A DNA stretch of 64,000 nucleotides from Haliclona indistincta (GCA_964017065.1 OZ024788.1:7556875-7620874), one strand, 5' to 3'. Positions 20,860 to 33,760 are shown, counted from the first letter of the stretch. A program made the numbers and translations. Notes: generated by a model from the sequence alone, not told the origin.

Positions 20860-22607
20860 TCACTCACACTATGAGTGGTCATATGTTGTACCTACCTCTT
20901 CACAGTTCCAATTTTCATCCATGGCATGACTGGTCCCAGAATCATCTACAGTTGTACAAAAATAACATAATACCAAAATATTAACAGTACATGTGTATGT
21001 GCACATTTAGATCACTGGATTAAAATGAACAATATTCCACTTGACTTAATACACAATAGACACAGTCAGGAAAAAGTATATTTCTGTCACAAAATTAGGT
21101 GAGCAAAGCATTAACACATTGATTGTTGATATGCAGTGATTGGGATAAAAAATCACCAGGTTGGTTGTACCAGTACTTTCATTACAAGTCTTTTGCGAAA
21201 TTAATTGCTGAATACAGTGTGTTTCCACATAGGATTCAGATGGATCTGCCACTGAATAGAACCTGGTCAGCATAACCAGTAGACAGAAATATCAGCAGCC
21301 AGGCAGGCAGGCAGGATGGGCAGCACTACTTGGCTAGACACATACACCACCATACCAGACAGAGCTGTGATAACAGCATATAATTAGTGCTTAATGAATG
21401 GGTTGTGATAACGGAAACACCATACCACTGCACACTCATACTGAGAAAAAGGAAATTGACACATGTGTGCCACCTACTATAGTTGGGAATATACTATCAA
21501 TAGTGAATAGTCACAATAAAATACATTAGTTCTATGTAAGTACATGCAATAGTTCCAACCACACTACCATAGTAATACAGATAAGTCCCAACAAATGGAC
21601 ACTGAGCAGTTGCATGACACAATGAAACAAAAATGATCTTTTTATTATTGTATATGAATTTAGAGTAGCATCCAGTCTTATGTGATATGCTACTAGACCG
21701 AGCTTTAAGTCCATTCTACTGCTGTCCATTAACATGTGAATGAGATAATGGTCACAAGCTAGATGTAGTGATAAATTCAAAGGCTCACAATGAAGCATGT
21801 CTGAGATCTGAGAATTCCAGTCACCAAACCAAGGTATGACACAGTAATAAGAACATATTGATCCTGTACAAGCAGGAAAGTCACACGCGTGTACAACAGT
21901 CGGCTAAGGCATTCAGAACACCTACAATATACATGTATGGTGATATGTTTATAAACACATACACACGTGTGTAGGTGATCAATAAGGTGCTCGTGATGAT
22001 ACACTGCCAGAAAACAATTGTACCTTAAGTTATGTGGAAGTTACAAGTCAACCAGTCACATATTCAGAATTTGTCGAATTTAACAGCATTCTATAGTACC
22101 AACAGTTTGTATTACGTATTACTGTTAGTTCTCATATCATATCTAGCATTAATTTATATACAATACGGACTTGGTGCTACTAAGTACAGATATTGAGCAC
22201 AGAATACACGACAAACCATAATGTATGCCAAACTGGCTCATATCACTAAATCCAACTAATACTCTCAGGGAAGAGAGTCACCTGTACGTGCTAGTAATTT
22301 GAACAAGCCCAATTGCTTGATCGCGCATAACATTCTTAATTGTAAGCTTGTGATTGCTGATCGCAGTATTGTGTGCGTGGTGTATATATTTTCTTGCATG
22401 ACCAGCATTTGTAGTACACAAGTCAAATTATGATGTCACAGATGTGAACAAGTGTTTGATACATGTAGCTATAGGTCGCGGTCAACATAGTACGTAGGTA
22501 CGTGTGTTGAGATGTGTTACTTTACCTTTTATATAAACAATGAAGAGAGCATTTTGTTGACGACAAGTCATAATAGCATTGGTGACACCCTCAGTATACC
22601 ACTCCAT
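15805..22607 (-). CDS. UBXN4: UBX domain protein 4 (UBXN4/erasin), multi-exon
   Basis: UBXN4 is an ER-membrane adaptor that brings the p97/VCP ATPase to ER-associated degradation. The first exon (ATG at 22607) reads MEWYTEGVTNAIMTCRQQNA, then ALFIVYIKG, matching the start of the N-terminal UAS/thioredoxin-like domain; an exon at 18964-18841 gives its end (GKQLEVANGLQTPNQFRVML). Exons at 18412-18170 and 17850-17610 encode an acidic linker and the charged helix QEQDDRRNQAWILERRKQKE. The UBX domain follows (RVQVKLPGGGSTVFSLATSD at about 17460, then YPQRELSSEQDTESMSTLDL and VPSAVVLAKM). An exon at 16413-16250 has the hydrophobic hairpin LGLIISLFQFLVQLLVML, the membrane anchor. The last exon ends YNGNSTQQQ, close to the vertebrate end NGNSTQQM. 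Large introns carry microsatellites. It appears intact. Confidence 0.92.
20131..20200. repeat. CA/CT microsatellite
   Basis: A CA run followed by CTCT and TTCTCT tracts, in a UBXN4 intron. Confidence 0.9.
20801..20868. repeat. (CA)n microsatellite
   Basis: About 27 CA units followed by CACT units, in a UBXN4 intron. Confidence 0.97.
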
Positions 22608-22936
22608 AGCTATTATAAACAAGATGTATATATGGTGTGAAAAAGGGCTTATACACATCAGTAATGAGCGCCTAACACTAATCTATTCTACTTCTGATTA
22701 TTAATGAACGTTATTGCCTACTTTTTCAGCGTTTCTTTGTTCTTCAAGTTCAAAAGACGAGTCAGAAGCTAGCCTATGCCTGGCCTGGTCCTGCGAGAAC
22801 TTGCACTCTCAGCTGTTCGGCCACGCCTTAAGGCGGGGTTTGTGACTTGGATAAAAGCGCTGGCCGTAGGTTTTCGTTCGTCTTGTTTGTACACTCCTTT
22901 CCTGCTGTATATATCCGTAACCAACTAGTTCATTTC
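22608..22936. promoter_or_regulatory. Divergent promoter region of UBXN4 and the chimaerin-like gene
   Basis: About 330 bases separate the two start codons, which face away from each other. No canonical TATA box is clear on either side. It includes GGCCACGCCTTAAGGCGGGG (22810-22829), a GC-rich patch in otherwise AT-rich DNA. Shared control is inference. Confidence 0.45.
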
Positions 22937-25900
22937 ATGTCGTGCGTTATGCCGACGCTGCTGCCCTCTGCCTTGCCTATGGAGCCAAGAATGGACCACA
23001 CTATGGTGCCAGACCATCGTATCGTTGCTGCAGAGAACCCACTCGGCCAGGTCACAGTACAAGTACAGCTATGTGAGAACCATGTGCAGAAACCAAGATG
23101 TAAGAATAAATATTTTGTTAACAGTAGTTCTGAGTCAATTCGCATTGTTATTCTATCTCTTGCTTTTATCAGAACATCACTTGCTTGCTACTCTCTGTTA
23201 CATTAATGTTATTTTACTGTTTAAATTCTTTGCTAGCACGATATTGTCTGGTGAATTTCTTTGTTTTGAATTGAGAATTGAAGCAATGCCAAGCACCATT
23301 GCCCAAAAATGTCCCTAATTAACAGTGTTACTTGGGGTAGAACTGTACTTGAGAGTATTATCATGGCAATAAGAGACTGTACTACATTGTGAACATGATA
23401 CACTACGAGTTGTATCTGTCATTCTGCGAAATATGTTATGACACCCTCACATTGATTGTTCGTATTCTCTCCCCCAGCTAGGATATGTCAATAGAGCTCA
23501 TGTACTCTTTTATACCTGTGCTATATACCCTGTGTGCAGCTAGAATATCTTGTATGAAACAAAACCATGTACATATCAATGACGTCACTGTAAACCTCTC
23601 ACAGGTGAAGATCATGAAGATGGCTGGTGTTCTGAAGATGATTGTATAGCAGACACTTGGAACCCAACATGTAGGTCACCTCTACACAGTAGTAACAACT
23701 ATTGGTTACCAGTCTCACTACTGTTTGCATAGTAGATGTGCACTGATACCTATTATCCTTTCATATATGGTTTGTAGGGTACTTTTATAATGCACATAAA
23801 ATGTGGATTTAAAATAATTATTATGCAACAATGCATAACAGAGCTTATATTCTAGCTGCTAGATCTTCTCCCACCCATAACTGGTACATGTTGAGCATGA
23901 TAGCGGCCTTGGAGAAGGTATAGTGGCTAGACTCAAACTGGATTTTGCGTTCTCTTACTTATCCTACGAACTCATCCGTTCCAACTACTTTGTTATCATC
24001 ATTTTTATATTTCCACTAATGATAATAATTATGGCTATTGTATTATTGTGCTTATTTTATTGTGTGTACATTTCTCTCAAGTAAACATACACTTTGAACA
24101 TACATATGTTTTGTGTCTTTAAAGTGGTTTTCCTGTTCTCAAAGGATTTTGTTGCTTGAGGCACTAATTGTGTCCTTTGTCCTCTTGCTAGGATGGAGGG
24201 TTCATACTAGTAATCATTGTATTAACTCAGTTGTGGGCTAATTGTTATAAAAATAGCTGTTGTATCCCAACATAGTACACAGGTTTCTGTTCAACAGTTT
24301 TTATTAGAGTTTTAGTAGGCGTAAATTTGTAACTAAAACTATAAGGACTCATCAAAAGACACTACACTGCTTATAATTTGACCGCTTGATTCAAATCTAT
24401 TCCCAGGTGCAAAGCATTTCCCAAAAAATTGCCTCTGTCTTAGACGTACATGAAAATTTCTGTTTTAATCAACCAATTCTTTTCTACACAGTGTATTCCC
24501 TTCAGCTGAAAGCGCCTAAAGCTGTTGGAATCTTTTGTCCTCACCTGGTGAGTTTTGGATTAGTGATACAAATTGAGGTACATATAACTTACCTGACGAG
24601 TTTTGATTGCAATACTTATATCGGTACAAATTGTAATCTACATCTATTTCCTATAATATAGGTCCCCAGTTTAACACAGCAGTCACATTTCGGAGATGTG
24701 TAAGTTAACACTATACTCACACTTGTGCTGTATACTTAGTACAGCTGTAACATTGATACATCCCTTAGCGTGTGTAGTCTACTAATAATGTTAAATTTAC
24801 TTTCAGATTTCATGGTCTTATCGCTCGTGCCGAAGCTGCAGAAATACTGCATAGCCATCAGGATGGTTGCTTCCTTGTTCGTGAGGCTTCATCAGGAAAG
24901 CAGATTGTCTCTGTCATGTGCGTAAGGAAGACAAGACGTCTTGTGATGTCTCAATATTAATTTGATGAATTGTGCATGCCCTCATTGGTATAACTGTGTT
25001 AATGGTGAATTGGTTCTAGTGTGATGGAATTACACACAAGTACTACAGTGCTGTATGTCAAATCATACCATGTAATTGCAGCATTAAAAGCGCAGAATGT
25101 TTTGTAGGTGCCATGAGGAGCGACTCCACTTGTACAAAAAGTATTCATTACCAAGCTACATGTAGTGATTCTTTTGCTATTGGATTCATTGTAGTAATGT
25201 CATTCTTCTTTTTAATACAGGTTTGATCAACGCATGGTTAACTACACTATACACTTTGATGGTCAACACTATTGTTTAGGTATTATACTATTTTGTTGAT
25301 AATAATAGCACAGTGATTAAGATCTATTACATTCTTTAGATGAGAAGCAGTTTGATACTCTCGACGGTCTTGTCAACGACATCTTAATATCTCTGTACAT
25401 AGAAGCTCAGTTCAACATTGGTGAGCAACTTGAACAGGCTAGGACAGTTCAGAGAACCAGAACACTGAGAAAACTGAAGCGCTATGGAAATGTGAAGAGA
25501 TCGGGAGAGAGAAGAAAACGACTCGAAGCAAAGAAAGCTGATAACAATCTTTCTGAATCAGATCTAGACTCTCCATTGGGTTCTCTGCAGTCTCTGTGTA
25601 GTTCCCCTTCACCTCCTCCTCCAGATTTCAACAATTCACCAACACATGATCAAGGTGTTAAAATACGAAGAAAAGGAGCACGTAGAAAGAAGCTGTCACC
25701 TGATGCTCCAATGTCTGCAAGTTGCTCCGCTTTGTTAGCCAGCACTGTAGTCAATGATCGTCGAACATATGCTGAAGGAGACTTTGGTATCTGTCAAACC
25801 ATCAATGAAGATGCCTCTAACAAGGTTCTTGTACAGTGCAGCTGTCATGTATTTATGTGTTATTCTTGATTTGTCTTGTAATAGGCGAGATCATTACCAA

Positions 25901-27651
25901 AGGGCTGCTCTGCTCCTGAACTACCCTCTCGAAACAAGAAGTTCCATAATTTCAAACTGACCACTTATAAGAGCCTAACATGGTGTGCCGTGTGTCATCA
26001 CTTCATGTGGGGCCTCACTCAACAGGGATCTCGTTGTCAAGGTAAGTAGAGTATAGTTATAGTCATCGCTATACATCATTGCTGAGCGCCAATGATAATA
26101 AAGTCCTAGCATTAAAAATTAAAATTGGCTGTTGAGTATAGTATTGACTGTATGTGTAGCTGTTCACTTGTGTTAGAAATATTCTTTCAGAGATGATCCT
26201 TGTATTCAGTGTTAGCTGATGATACTTGTATTATTATGATTTGGCTGGAGATGTGTATAAAATTTTATGTTGGTATTCTACACTGACTGTAGCCATGTGT
26301 GTTTCCTGATAGCAGGTGTTGATGATTATTTTGTGTACACAGATTGTGGTATGGATGTACACAAACAGTGCATAGTAACTGCTGCAGAAATCAAGTGCCA
26401 ACCTAACAGAAAAATGATCAAAAAAGGTGATTCTAAAATACATTACATGAATAAAGATTGGTTCACAATGAGACACAGGACGATTCTAGCATGAAAATTA
26501 AATTTACGATTCACTCTCAACGCTTGATTATAAGTCAGTTCTAATCAGAGTCATGAGCGTAACTTGCATGCCAAACCCTCATGTCTACCCACCCAATTAT
26601 AGTGTTACAATAATTATTGTGAACTTAGCATGAATAGCGTACAAACTGCTGGTATGAGCACCTTGTATTCACATTTACTTTTAAAATCTACAGTGTTTGG
26701 AGTTGATTTGACTACATTGACTGCACTGGAAGAAACAACCATACCACAGTTTCTTGTACAGGGTATTAAGGAACTTGAGGATCGAGGCTTGTCTGTTGAG
26801 GGCATCTACCGTGTTTCAGGTTTTAGCCGTGTTGTAAAGGACATGAAAGAAAGAGTAGATGCTGGTAAGCTATTCAGAGAAAGATATTATTGTTCATTTG
26901 AATAATTATTGTTTGTTTACAGGTGAGAATATTGACTTTTCAAGTGTTTCTGATGTTCATACAATTACTGGCAGTATTAAATTATTCTTGAGGGACCTTC
27001 CCATTCCTTTGATCACTTATTCTGCTTATCCACACTTTATCTCTTTTATGTCAGGTAAGATCAAAATCTGTCTCAATGCAGAAAAAAAATTTGATTCGTC
27101 TCACTTTTTCCAGACCTCGACAGTGAATCAAATAGTGAAATAAGCTTGTCTTCTATGAGAGAACTGCTTCATTCACGGTTACCCAGAGCTCACTATGACA
27201 CATTAAAATATCTATTACAACATCTACACAAGTGAGTCAAAGTTACTATTAGTGTTTTGAAGAGGGGAATTTATGGAATTTGTTTGCCTGTTGATGAATT
27301 TTAACATTTGTCAGGTGTTTAACTACTGTCGCCGAGACTACTAAATTCATTGCTTTTGAGGTCAAAAGTCTTATGTGAATAATAATTTTATGTATACTAG
27401 TATACATAGTTGCCGAATATTCATTTTTATGTTTACCATATGATAATTTTTTCTACAGGATCGATCAACTCAGTGCTACTAGTAAAATGCATGCAGACAA
27501 CTTGGCTGTTGTTTTCGCTCCAACTATCATGCGAAATGATGAAATCAGTAACGAGCAGTCAACAACATCACTAAATGATATTGTAATTCAAAAGAAACTT
27601 GTGTCTTATCTAATCAAGAATGTCTATGATTTGTTTTGTATGTGTGAATGA
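22937..27651 (+). CDS. Chimaerin-like Rac GTPase-activating protein (SH2, C1, RhoGAP), multi-exon
   Basis: Chimaerins inactivate Rac at membranes after diacylglycerol binding. The likely ATG (22937) opens MSCVMPTLLPSALPMEPRMD; small exons at 23607 and 23855 add an acidic, Cys-rich stretch. The exon from 24408 leads into the SH2 domain: FHGLIARAEAAEILHSHQDG, then GCFLVREAS (the arginine binds phosphotyrosine), then YTIHFDGQHYCL and FDTLDGLVNDILISLYIEAQ (25350-25420). A linker of about 130 residues, basic and Pro/Ser-rich, precedes the C1 finger, HNFKLTTYKSLTWCAVCHHF to CGMDVHKQCIVTAAEIKC (25950-26400). RhoGAP follows: LSVEGIYRVSGFSRVVKDMK with the arginine finger in GIYRVSG, then LRDLPIPLITYSAYP and NLAVVFAPTIMR. 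The stop is at 27649. The linker is longer than in vertebrate chimaerins. The N-terminal exons are less certain than the rest. Confidence 0.88.
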
Positions 27652-27706
27652 TTATTCAAAAATTGTTTTACAAAAAATTGGAATTAACACTACAATTAGT
27701 TAGTGA

Positions 27707-30700
27707 CTAGAGTTTTTTGTTTCTCATGCTGTTTATGTGCAATTGTGCTTGTCTAAAATAGTTTCCCTTGGAATTAGTGGATGTTTGTGGACCTATTGTA
27801 TGACTTCCGAGCCTTAGTTTAGAAAATGTCATCATTTGCTGTGCTTGCGCTGAACCGATAGTTTTTGCTGCTTTCTTTGAATTCTTTGTGACAAAAGCAT
27901 TATGAAAGTTTGGTGACCGTCCTTTGAACACTGGCAAATCATTTGTAGAAGCACTTTTCAACAGATGTTTTGTTTTGCCTTTGTTTTTCTTCTTTTCTTT
28001 GCTGGTCGTGATTTGTGGTTGAGACTTGGTTGATAAAGAAGTACGAGATTCGGATTCTTCACTGCTATCCATCTCCTCTTGTATTGTCGAGAGCTCAGGT
28101 GGAGCACAGATTGTTGCTAATCTGCTATTATTTTCTTCTACTACTACTGCTTCTCCACCAATCTTCACTTTAAATGGACTCCCAGGAATGTCTTTTTCAG
28201 ACCATTTGATAGTGATCAGATACTCTCCTGGCTTTTTAGGGCTGTAGTCTGCACGAAGTGTGCGTGGATCAGTTGAGCTTACTGGCTTTAGTGTTATATT
28301 GAAGGCATTTCTCACTCCATTGAGTTTGACACGTAAGATTCCTGAACCTGCATCTCTTGTCTCGATCGTGAAATGGCTCGAATCTCCTACCATTCCATCT
28401 TCAAGACCAGGCCCATATGCCCTACACTTGGTAGCATCAGCTCCTGGAAGTATTCTCATTGTGAATGGGCTACCAGGTATGTGATTACCAGACCACTTTA
28501 TTCCTACTCTGTGCTTGCCAGATCTCAAAGGATCGAGCTTGATGTCGTAGACACCAGGTTTGTCCCCCTTGGCAAGAAACATTCGAGCTTGTATACCACG
28601 TGCAGCAATTGCAGCAACTTTTAGATTTCCTTTACCAGCTTTGGACGTGTCGACAGAAAAATCTATTGGATCACCAATCTTGATAACTACATCAGAATTG
28701 AGAGCAGGTCCAAACATAGCACATTTGGATGCATCCGGACCAAGAAGAGCATTCATTCTAAAGGGACTGCCAGGTATTGGTTTACCCCATGCTTTGATGC
28801 TAATGAGGTATGACCCGGGTTCTTCTACGACGTATGCAATGTTGTATGTTCCATTGTTATTGTCTCGAGCACGAACAACTCCTTGAACATTATTGATGAC
28901 TCCATAGACGGAAATTTCCAGATTGCGTTGTGCAATGAGCCCAGGTTGCTTAGCAAGCACAACAAACTGTCCTGGAATATTTGTGAGAGCTTCTTGAAGA
29001 CCAGCTCCCGAAGCACTGCAAACACTCGTGTCTACATTAATGGCTTCAAAGTGGAAAGGACTACCCTTGACAGGAAATCCTCCCAAAGTGACAGTTACTT
29101 CATGTTCTCCAATCTCCCATGGAGTGAACTCTCCTGAAAAGCCCTTTCCTTTTTCATTTAGTGTAGTCTGGTATTTTGCAGTAGGACCACGGGCTCGTAC
29201 AACAGGTTTCAGACCTTGACCGTCAGGACTAGAGATAGTGTAATGAACACTACTACCAACTGCCATGCTCTTCTTCATCAAGTCACCAGTGACTATGCAT
29301 GACATTGGATCACAGATTGTGGCTCTAAAAGGGCATCCAGTAACATCAACCCCACTGTGAGTCAAGGTTACAAGAAACTCGCCTAGTTTTGAGGGAGTGA
29401 CAACTAGAGTTGCTAAACTTAGTTCGGTAGAATCGACTTCTACAGAAAAGCAGTCAGGCACTACACCATCATCGAGGCACCTAAATTCGATAGGACCAGG
29501 GCCTGCTTCTTTTGTATTGATGACAAATTCAAAAGGACTATTGAGAGCAAGGTATTTCGGCAATTTTGTCTGGAGCACAGCTTTCAAAGGATCAATCACT
29601 CGAATCAAAATTGGGGTTCCATCAACAAGCCTGTCGACACAGGCTACTTCTAATCCATAATCTCCAGGCAATGTAGGAGTAAATACTGCTTGGCCGGAGT
29701 TTTTCTCGATTGTTGAAAAATCAAAGGGGATCTGGATGTCATCAGAAATAGCAACCAAGCGAAGTGCTTTCAAAGGCAGACCTGTTGATTCTACTTTAAA
29801 TTTCACCTCTTCGAAAGTACGAAAAACTTTTTTCTCTGTGACTTCAGTGACTGTGTATTGTCGATTATCTAGAACAGTATAGTCAACCTTGCAATGCGGT
29901 AGTGACTGTTTGTTCCAGTATGCTTGAAGAGTTGGATAACCTGCTTTGTGAGGAGTCATCTCGATTGTGTACATTCCTTCATTTTCGGTCACTTTCAGGT
30001 TAATGGCAGGCTCACCTGGATAGAAGAGATTTGCTGTTAGCTGTCCAGACAAAGCTGAAGAGGCATCGAGTTTGATTTTGACAGTAGTGAGTACGTGAAC
30101 GACCGTCTGAGGCGCTTCATCAGCCAATTTGATGAGGTTGCCATCACAAACTGTGACAATGAAAGGACTGTTCGGTATTGGGTTATCCGACCATAATATG
30201 TCAAAAGAGACATTGCCTGCTTTAGGAGGTGTGTAAATGAGCTTGATCTCACCTCGGTTCTTTTCTTGAAGTGAAAAGTCAAGTAGACCACTTTCCTCAT
30301 AATTGGCATTGACGAGGAGTTTCCCAGGTCCTCCTTTTGTTGTGTCAATCAAAAATTGGGTTTGTTTCCCAACACTGGCATTTTTAAGACCAGGTCCTGA
30401 AACAACAATTTCCTCAGGAAGGCTTACTAACTTGGAGCTTCGAATGCGAAGGATGTAGGTTGCCACATAAAGCTCCTCAACATTCTTGGCAGCCATGCTT
30501 GCTGCATCTACATCTGACTTGATGCCAAGGTGTCTTTCTGTTGTTTCAATCACTTGACTGATATTCTGTGTTGGAGTGTCACTCGAGAGTTTTCTCCAGT
30601 CAGAAAACATGCTTGGATGAACGGCATTCGTGAGAGCAGCGAAAGAGATACCATCGATCCAATCAGAGGTTAGGTTGTTGATTTTTCGATTTGGTAGCTT

Positions 30701-31752
30701 TTCCTTTACCCATTTGAGCAAGCTCCTACTGGCCGGCTTCAGAAAGTAGGAGAGGTATGTCATCATGCTCATTTCATCAATCTCTTCGTGAACGATTGCA
30801 TCTGCTGTAATAATAGGCGGTACTTTGAGGTACATCTTGGCAGTACGAATGGCAAGAGTACAGTTGCTCCTGCCTTTGCGAGGATCAAGAGTAGAAACAG
30901 AAGGAGCCTTGTCAGGTTTTATCTCGTGAATCAGAGCAAGGAGAGCTCGACCATCTTTCCAGTCGCTTTTGAAGTTAGTAATATTCCAACTGGGCAGCAA
31001 TGCTTGTATCCATCCTAACATGAGTTGTTTTGCTGATGCATGTGTACCTATGAAAATGCAAACAATAATCATGGTGCTTGTGTTATTTGAAATAATGGTA
31101 TTTATGAACAGGGAATAATGCAAATAAACTGACCTCTTCTCAACATTTGATAGTGTTGAATCAGTGTCCACACTAAACCCATGATCAGAGTTAAATTTCC
31201 CTCGAACAGATTCTGGCTTCCTACAACAGTAAATAGACTTGTAAAATTGATCAGAAAAATAATGATAATAATTCATCACTAGAAAGATCTAGCTAATCAT
31301 ATGCTTTAAAATGTTTGTAAGTGTTCATTTATATACAGCTTACCAATAGCAACTAGTTTCACATCTTCAGACTTCATGAAGTTGAATGCTAGTTGAAGAT
31401 TGGCTATTTTCTGTGCAGCAAATTTTGGATTTTTGACCAAGCCACGGATTCGTTTACTCGACAAATTTTCCAACAATATTACAATAGCGACTCCATCTCG
31501 AAAGTCTTCTCTCATATCAGCGACTATTGGTCCATTGTAGTTTGATTTGGAACTGCTCAGGCGATCGTTGACCCAGTTTTTGAAGGTTGCTAATTGAGTC
31601 TCTTGCCAGTTGTCTTTCTTTCCAGGCGCAGCTGCCATGTCGTCGGCTCCTGCTTCGAAATAGCCCCATTTTTGTCCTAGTCTGGGCGTGCTTGAGCTCA
31701 TTCTTGGAGAATTCTGACTTGCGTGCAACAAAGGAGGTGCCAGAGTTGCCAT
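27707..31752 (-). CDS. Three-CH-domain filamin (jitterbug-like), 3 exons
   Basis: Exons 31752-31344, 31220-31134 and 31047-27707 join in phase to 1278 residues. CH1 (about 55-165) contains DFRDGVAIVILLENLSSKRI and, across the second exon, GNLTLIMGLVWTLIQHYQ. CH2 (LMLGWIQALLPSWNITNFKS) and CH3 (LLKWVKEKLPNRKINNLTSD) follow. Eight filamin Ig repeats come next (about 400-1150), most ending in SPF or a related triplet such as IPGSPFTMRIL, and then a Ser/Lys-rich tail of about 120 residues with KEKKKNKGKTK. Filamins cross-link actin and dock signalling proteins. Classic filamins have two CH domains and 24 repeats; three CH domains with a short repeat set is the layout of Drosophila jitterbug. The third exon's upstream open frame (to 31279) is intronic read-through and not coding. 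It ends 55 bases from the chimaerin stop. Confidence 0.92.
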
Positions 31753-31887
31753 TTCTGTTCCAAATAGACAACGAGGGTGGGGCTAATAAAAAGAGACGCA
31801 CCGAGACGCACAAAATTGATGAATTCAATTATAAACAGTCCTCGTGCTGCTGCAATGGGGCAGCAATCATTAGAGTGACAGGTACAA

Positions 31888-31958
31888 ACACATGTGCAAC
31901 ATAGCCAGGATAATAATAATGCATAATTATTATTGTCCTGGCTATGTTGCACATGTGT
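31888..31958. repeat. Near-perfect palindrome between filamin and MyD88
   Basis: Bases 31888-31920 pair with 31926-31958 at 32 of 33 positions around a 5-base loop. The arm starts ACACATGTGCAACATAGCCA. It lies midway in the 298-base gap between two divergent start codons. It may be a tiny foldback insertion or a structured element of the shared promoter. Confidence 0.9.
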
Positions 31959-32050
31959 TCCATATGAGGCTTCCAATGGATTATTATCGGAAAACATCGA
32001 TGTATTTTTATGGCTGCTAAGGTGGAGTCGACCAGATCCACAGGCGAGGG

Positions 32051-33760
32051 ATGGATAGGTCTTTATCTGGGGAGTTGTCTTTCTTGGCTCGACATCGACT
32101 AGCCATGATACTGGATCAAGAATCACCTCTTGCTAAGGACTGGCGTGGTCTTGCTGATAAAATGGCGTTCGATTATAGCATGATCATGCTGTTGCGGAGT
32201 AAGCAGTCACCAACTATGAGCTTACTCGAAGAGTGGGAGCGATATCAAGGAACGCAAGCTACCTTAGACAACCTCATAAAACTTACTGAATCTCTTGCCC
32301 ATCAGCCTGCGCTAGAGGTACTCCTGACAGCAAAAGGTTGGACTTTGATAACAAGTTGGATATGTGATTTTTACCCAGTTTCATACATGTACTACATTCA
32401 TCGTTTTAGCTGATAATTCAAAGAAGAAGAGAGTGTCTCCTTTTGAAATGGTCTCAAAATTGAAAGGTAAAGTTTTGTTGAAAACAGCACGTGTCATTAT
32501 GACTAGAAATTTAAAGGCTGGGTGTGCATGGTGTGAGATGGAGGCAGGTTCCTTACCAGTTGTATGCTAATAGAGTTCTCTGTGAAGCGTATAGACTTCC
32601 ATGTAGCCATTTCCATGCTGCTTACGTAAGATACAAATATTTGTATATTCCTATTTCCTGTCTATGTAATGACCCGTTAGAGTAAAGGAACTAGCAGCTG
32701 TGAGTAGTAATGTAGTATTTCTTATTAACTAGCTATCTGAATCACACTGTTTTTACTTTCATTTCAGTAGAGTCTGCTGACGACCAGACTATAATGGATA
32801 ATTATCGTAACAACTCCTGTGTCGCTGGTAAAGTCATGCCTGAACTTGAAAAAGGTTTTGACCAGCTGGCAATAAAAAAACAAAGCATCGGTATGTATAC
32901 TGAAGTAGTAGTGTATGCACATTGATTCTTATCACCACCACTACACACAGAAGTAGTATACTGAACTAGTATCTAACTTGATATTGTTACTGTTACTGTA
33001 ATATCTATGGTTAACCTATTCCAGTCACATTTCATCACCAGTACACATATTATTTTGTAGGAACACCAACTGAAAATCTTGACAGACCACGATCTTTCTC
33101 AGTGAAAGACAGGCAACTACTGGATGGAGCAAAGTTTGATGTATTTCTATCATTCGCAGAAGAGAACTGGGAGTTTGCTACAGAAGTACAACAGCGGTTA
33201 TGTCATCGTGCTGGTGTTAGTGTTTACGTGCCTTCTGATGCTATGATACCAGGACAATCTGTTAGCAGTGAGATTGCTGATAAGATAAAGCAAGGATGCA
33301 AAAAAACTTTGATCATACTTTCTCCTGAGTATTTGAAAAGTCCCTGGTGTAAATATGAAGCTTCTCTAGCACTTCACAAGAGTCCTGGTCAGTGTACATG
33401 TAGCTATAGTATGTTTTGTGTTAAACACAAAGTTTTTTATCCCACTTTTTAGCTATAGGACCTAAATCAAAGGTTTTGAATTTGCATAGTGATAGGATAA
33501 AATAGGCGGAATTTATTTTAAGGGTGTAAAAATTTGTGTTCTGATTCATGTCACAAAATTAATTTTATGCTACTAATTTATTTTTTACAGATCCTCAAAG
33601 GCACACATTGATTCCAGTCATGTACTGCAAGTGTGAAGTACCGAACTTTATCTCTCATTTGTTTTATTTAGATTACCCGAGATTTAAGGACGATGTTAAT
33701 ATTTGTGAACAACGTTTCTGGGAAAGATTATACAAATCAGTGAAATTACCAGTGACCTAA
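32051..33760 (+). CDS. MYD88: MyD88 adaptor (death domain + TIR), 5 exons
   Basis: MyD88 links Toll/IL-1-type receptors to IRAK kinases. Exons 32051-32336, 32410-32466, 32768-32890, 33061-33387 and 33591-33760 join in phase to 320 residues, close to the 296 of human MyD88. The death domain (about 15-105) has LAKDWRGLADKMAF and LLEEWERYQGTQATLDNLIK. The short intermediate part leads to a TIR domain from about residue 178: box 1 FDVFLSFAEENWEF, the BB loop VSVYVPSDAMIPGQ with the key proline kept, LIILSPEYLKSPWC, and box 3 RFWERLYKSV. The first donor (AAAG/GTTGG) is weak, but is the only choice that keeps phase. The start ATG is the first in frame near the domain. This domain order is diagnostic. 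Confidence 0.93.

Noticed and set aside
20763..20984. Open frame with a Thr-His run
   Set aside because: It is only the translation of a CA microsatellite in a UBXN4 intron.
22847..23206. Longer N-terminal extension of the chimaerin frame from 22847
   Set aside because: It would need a TTG start; the ATG at 22937 is in a frame that splices in phase with the next exon.
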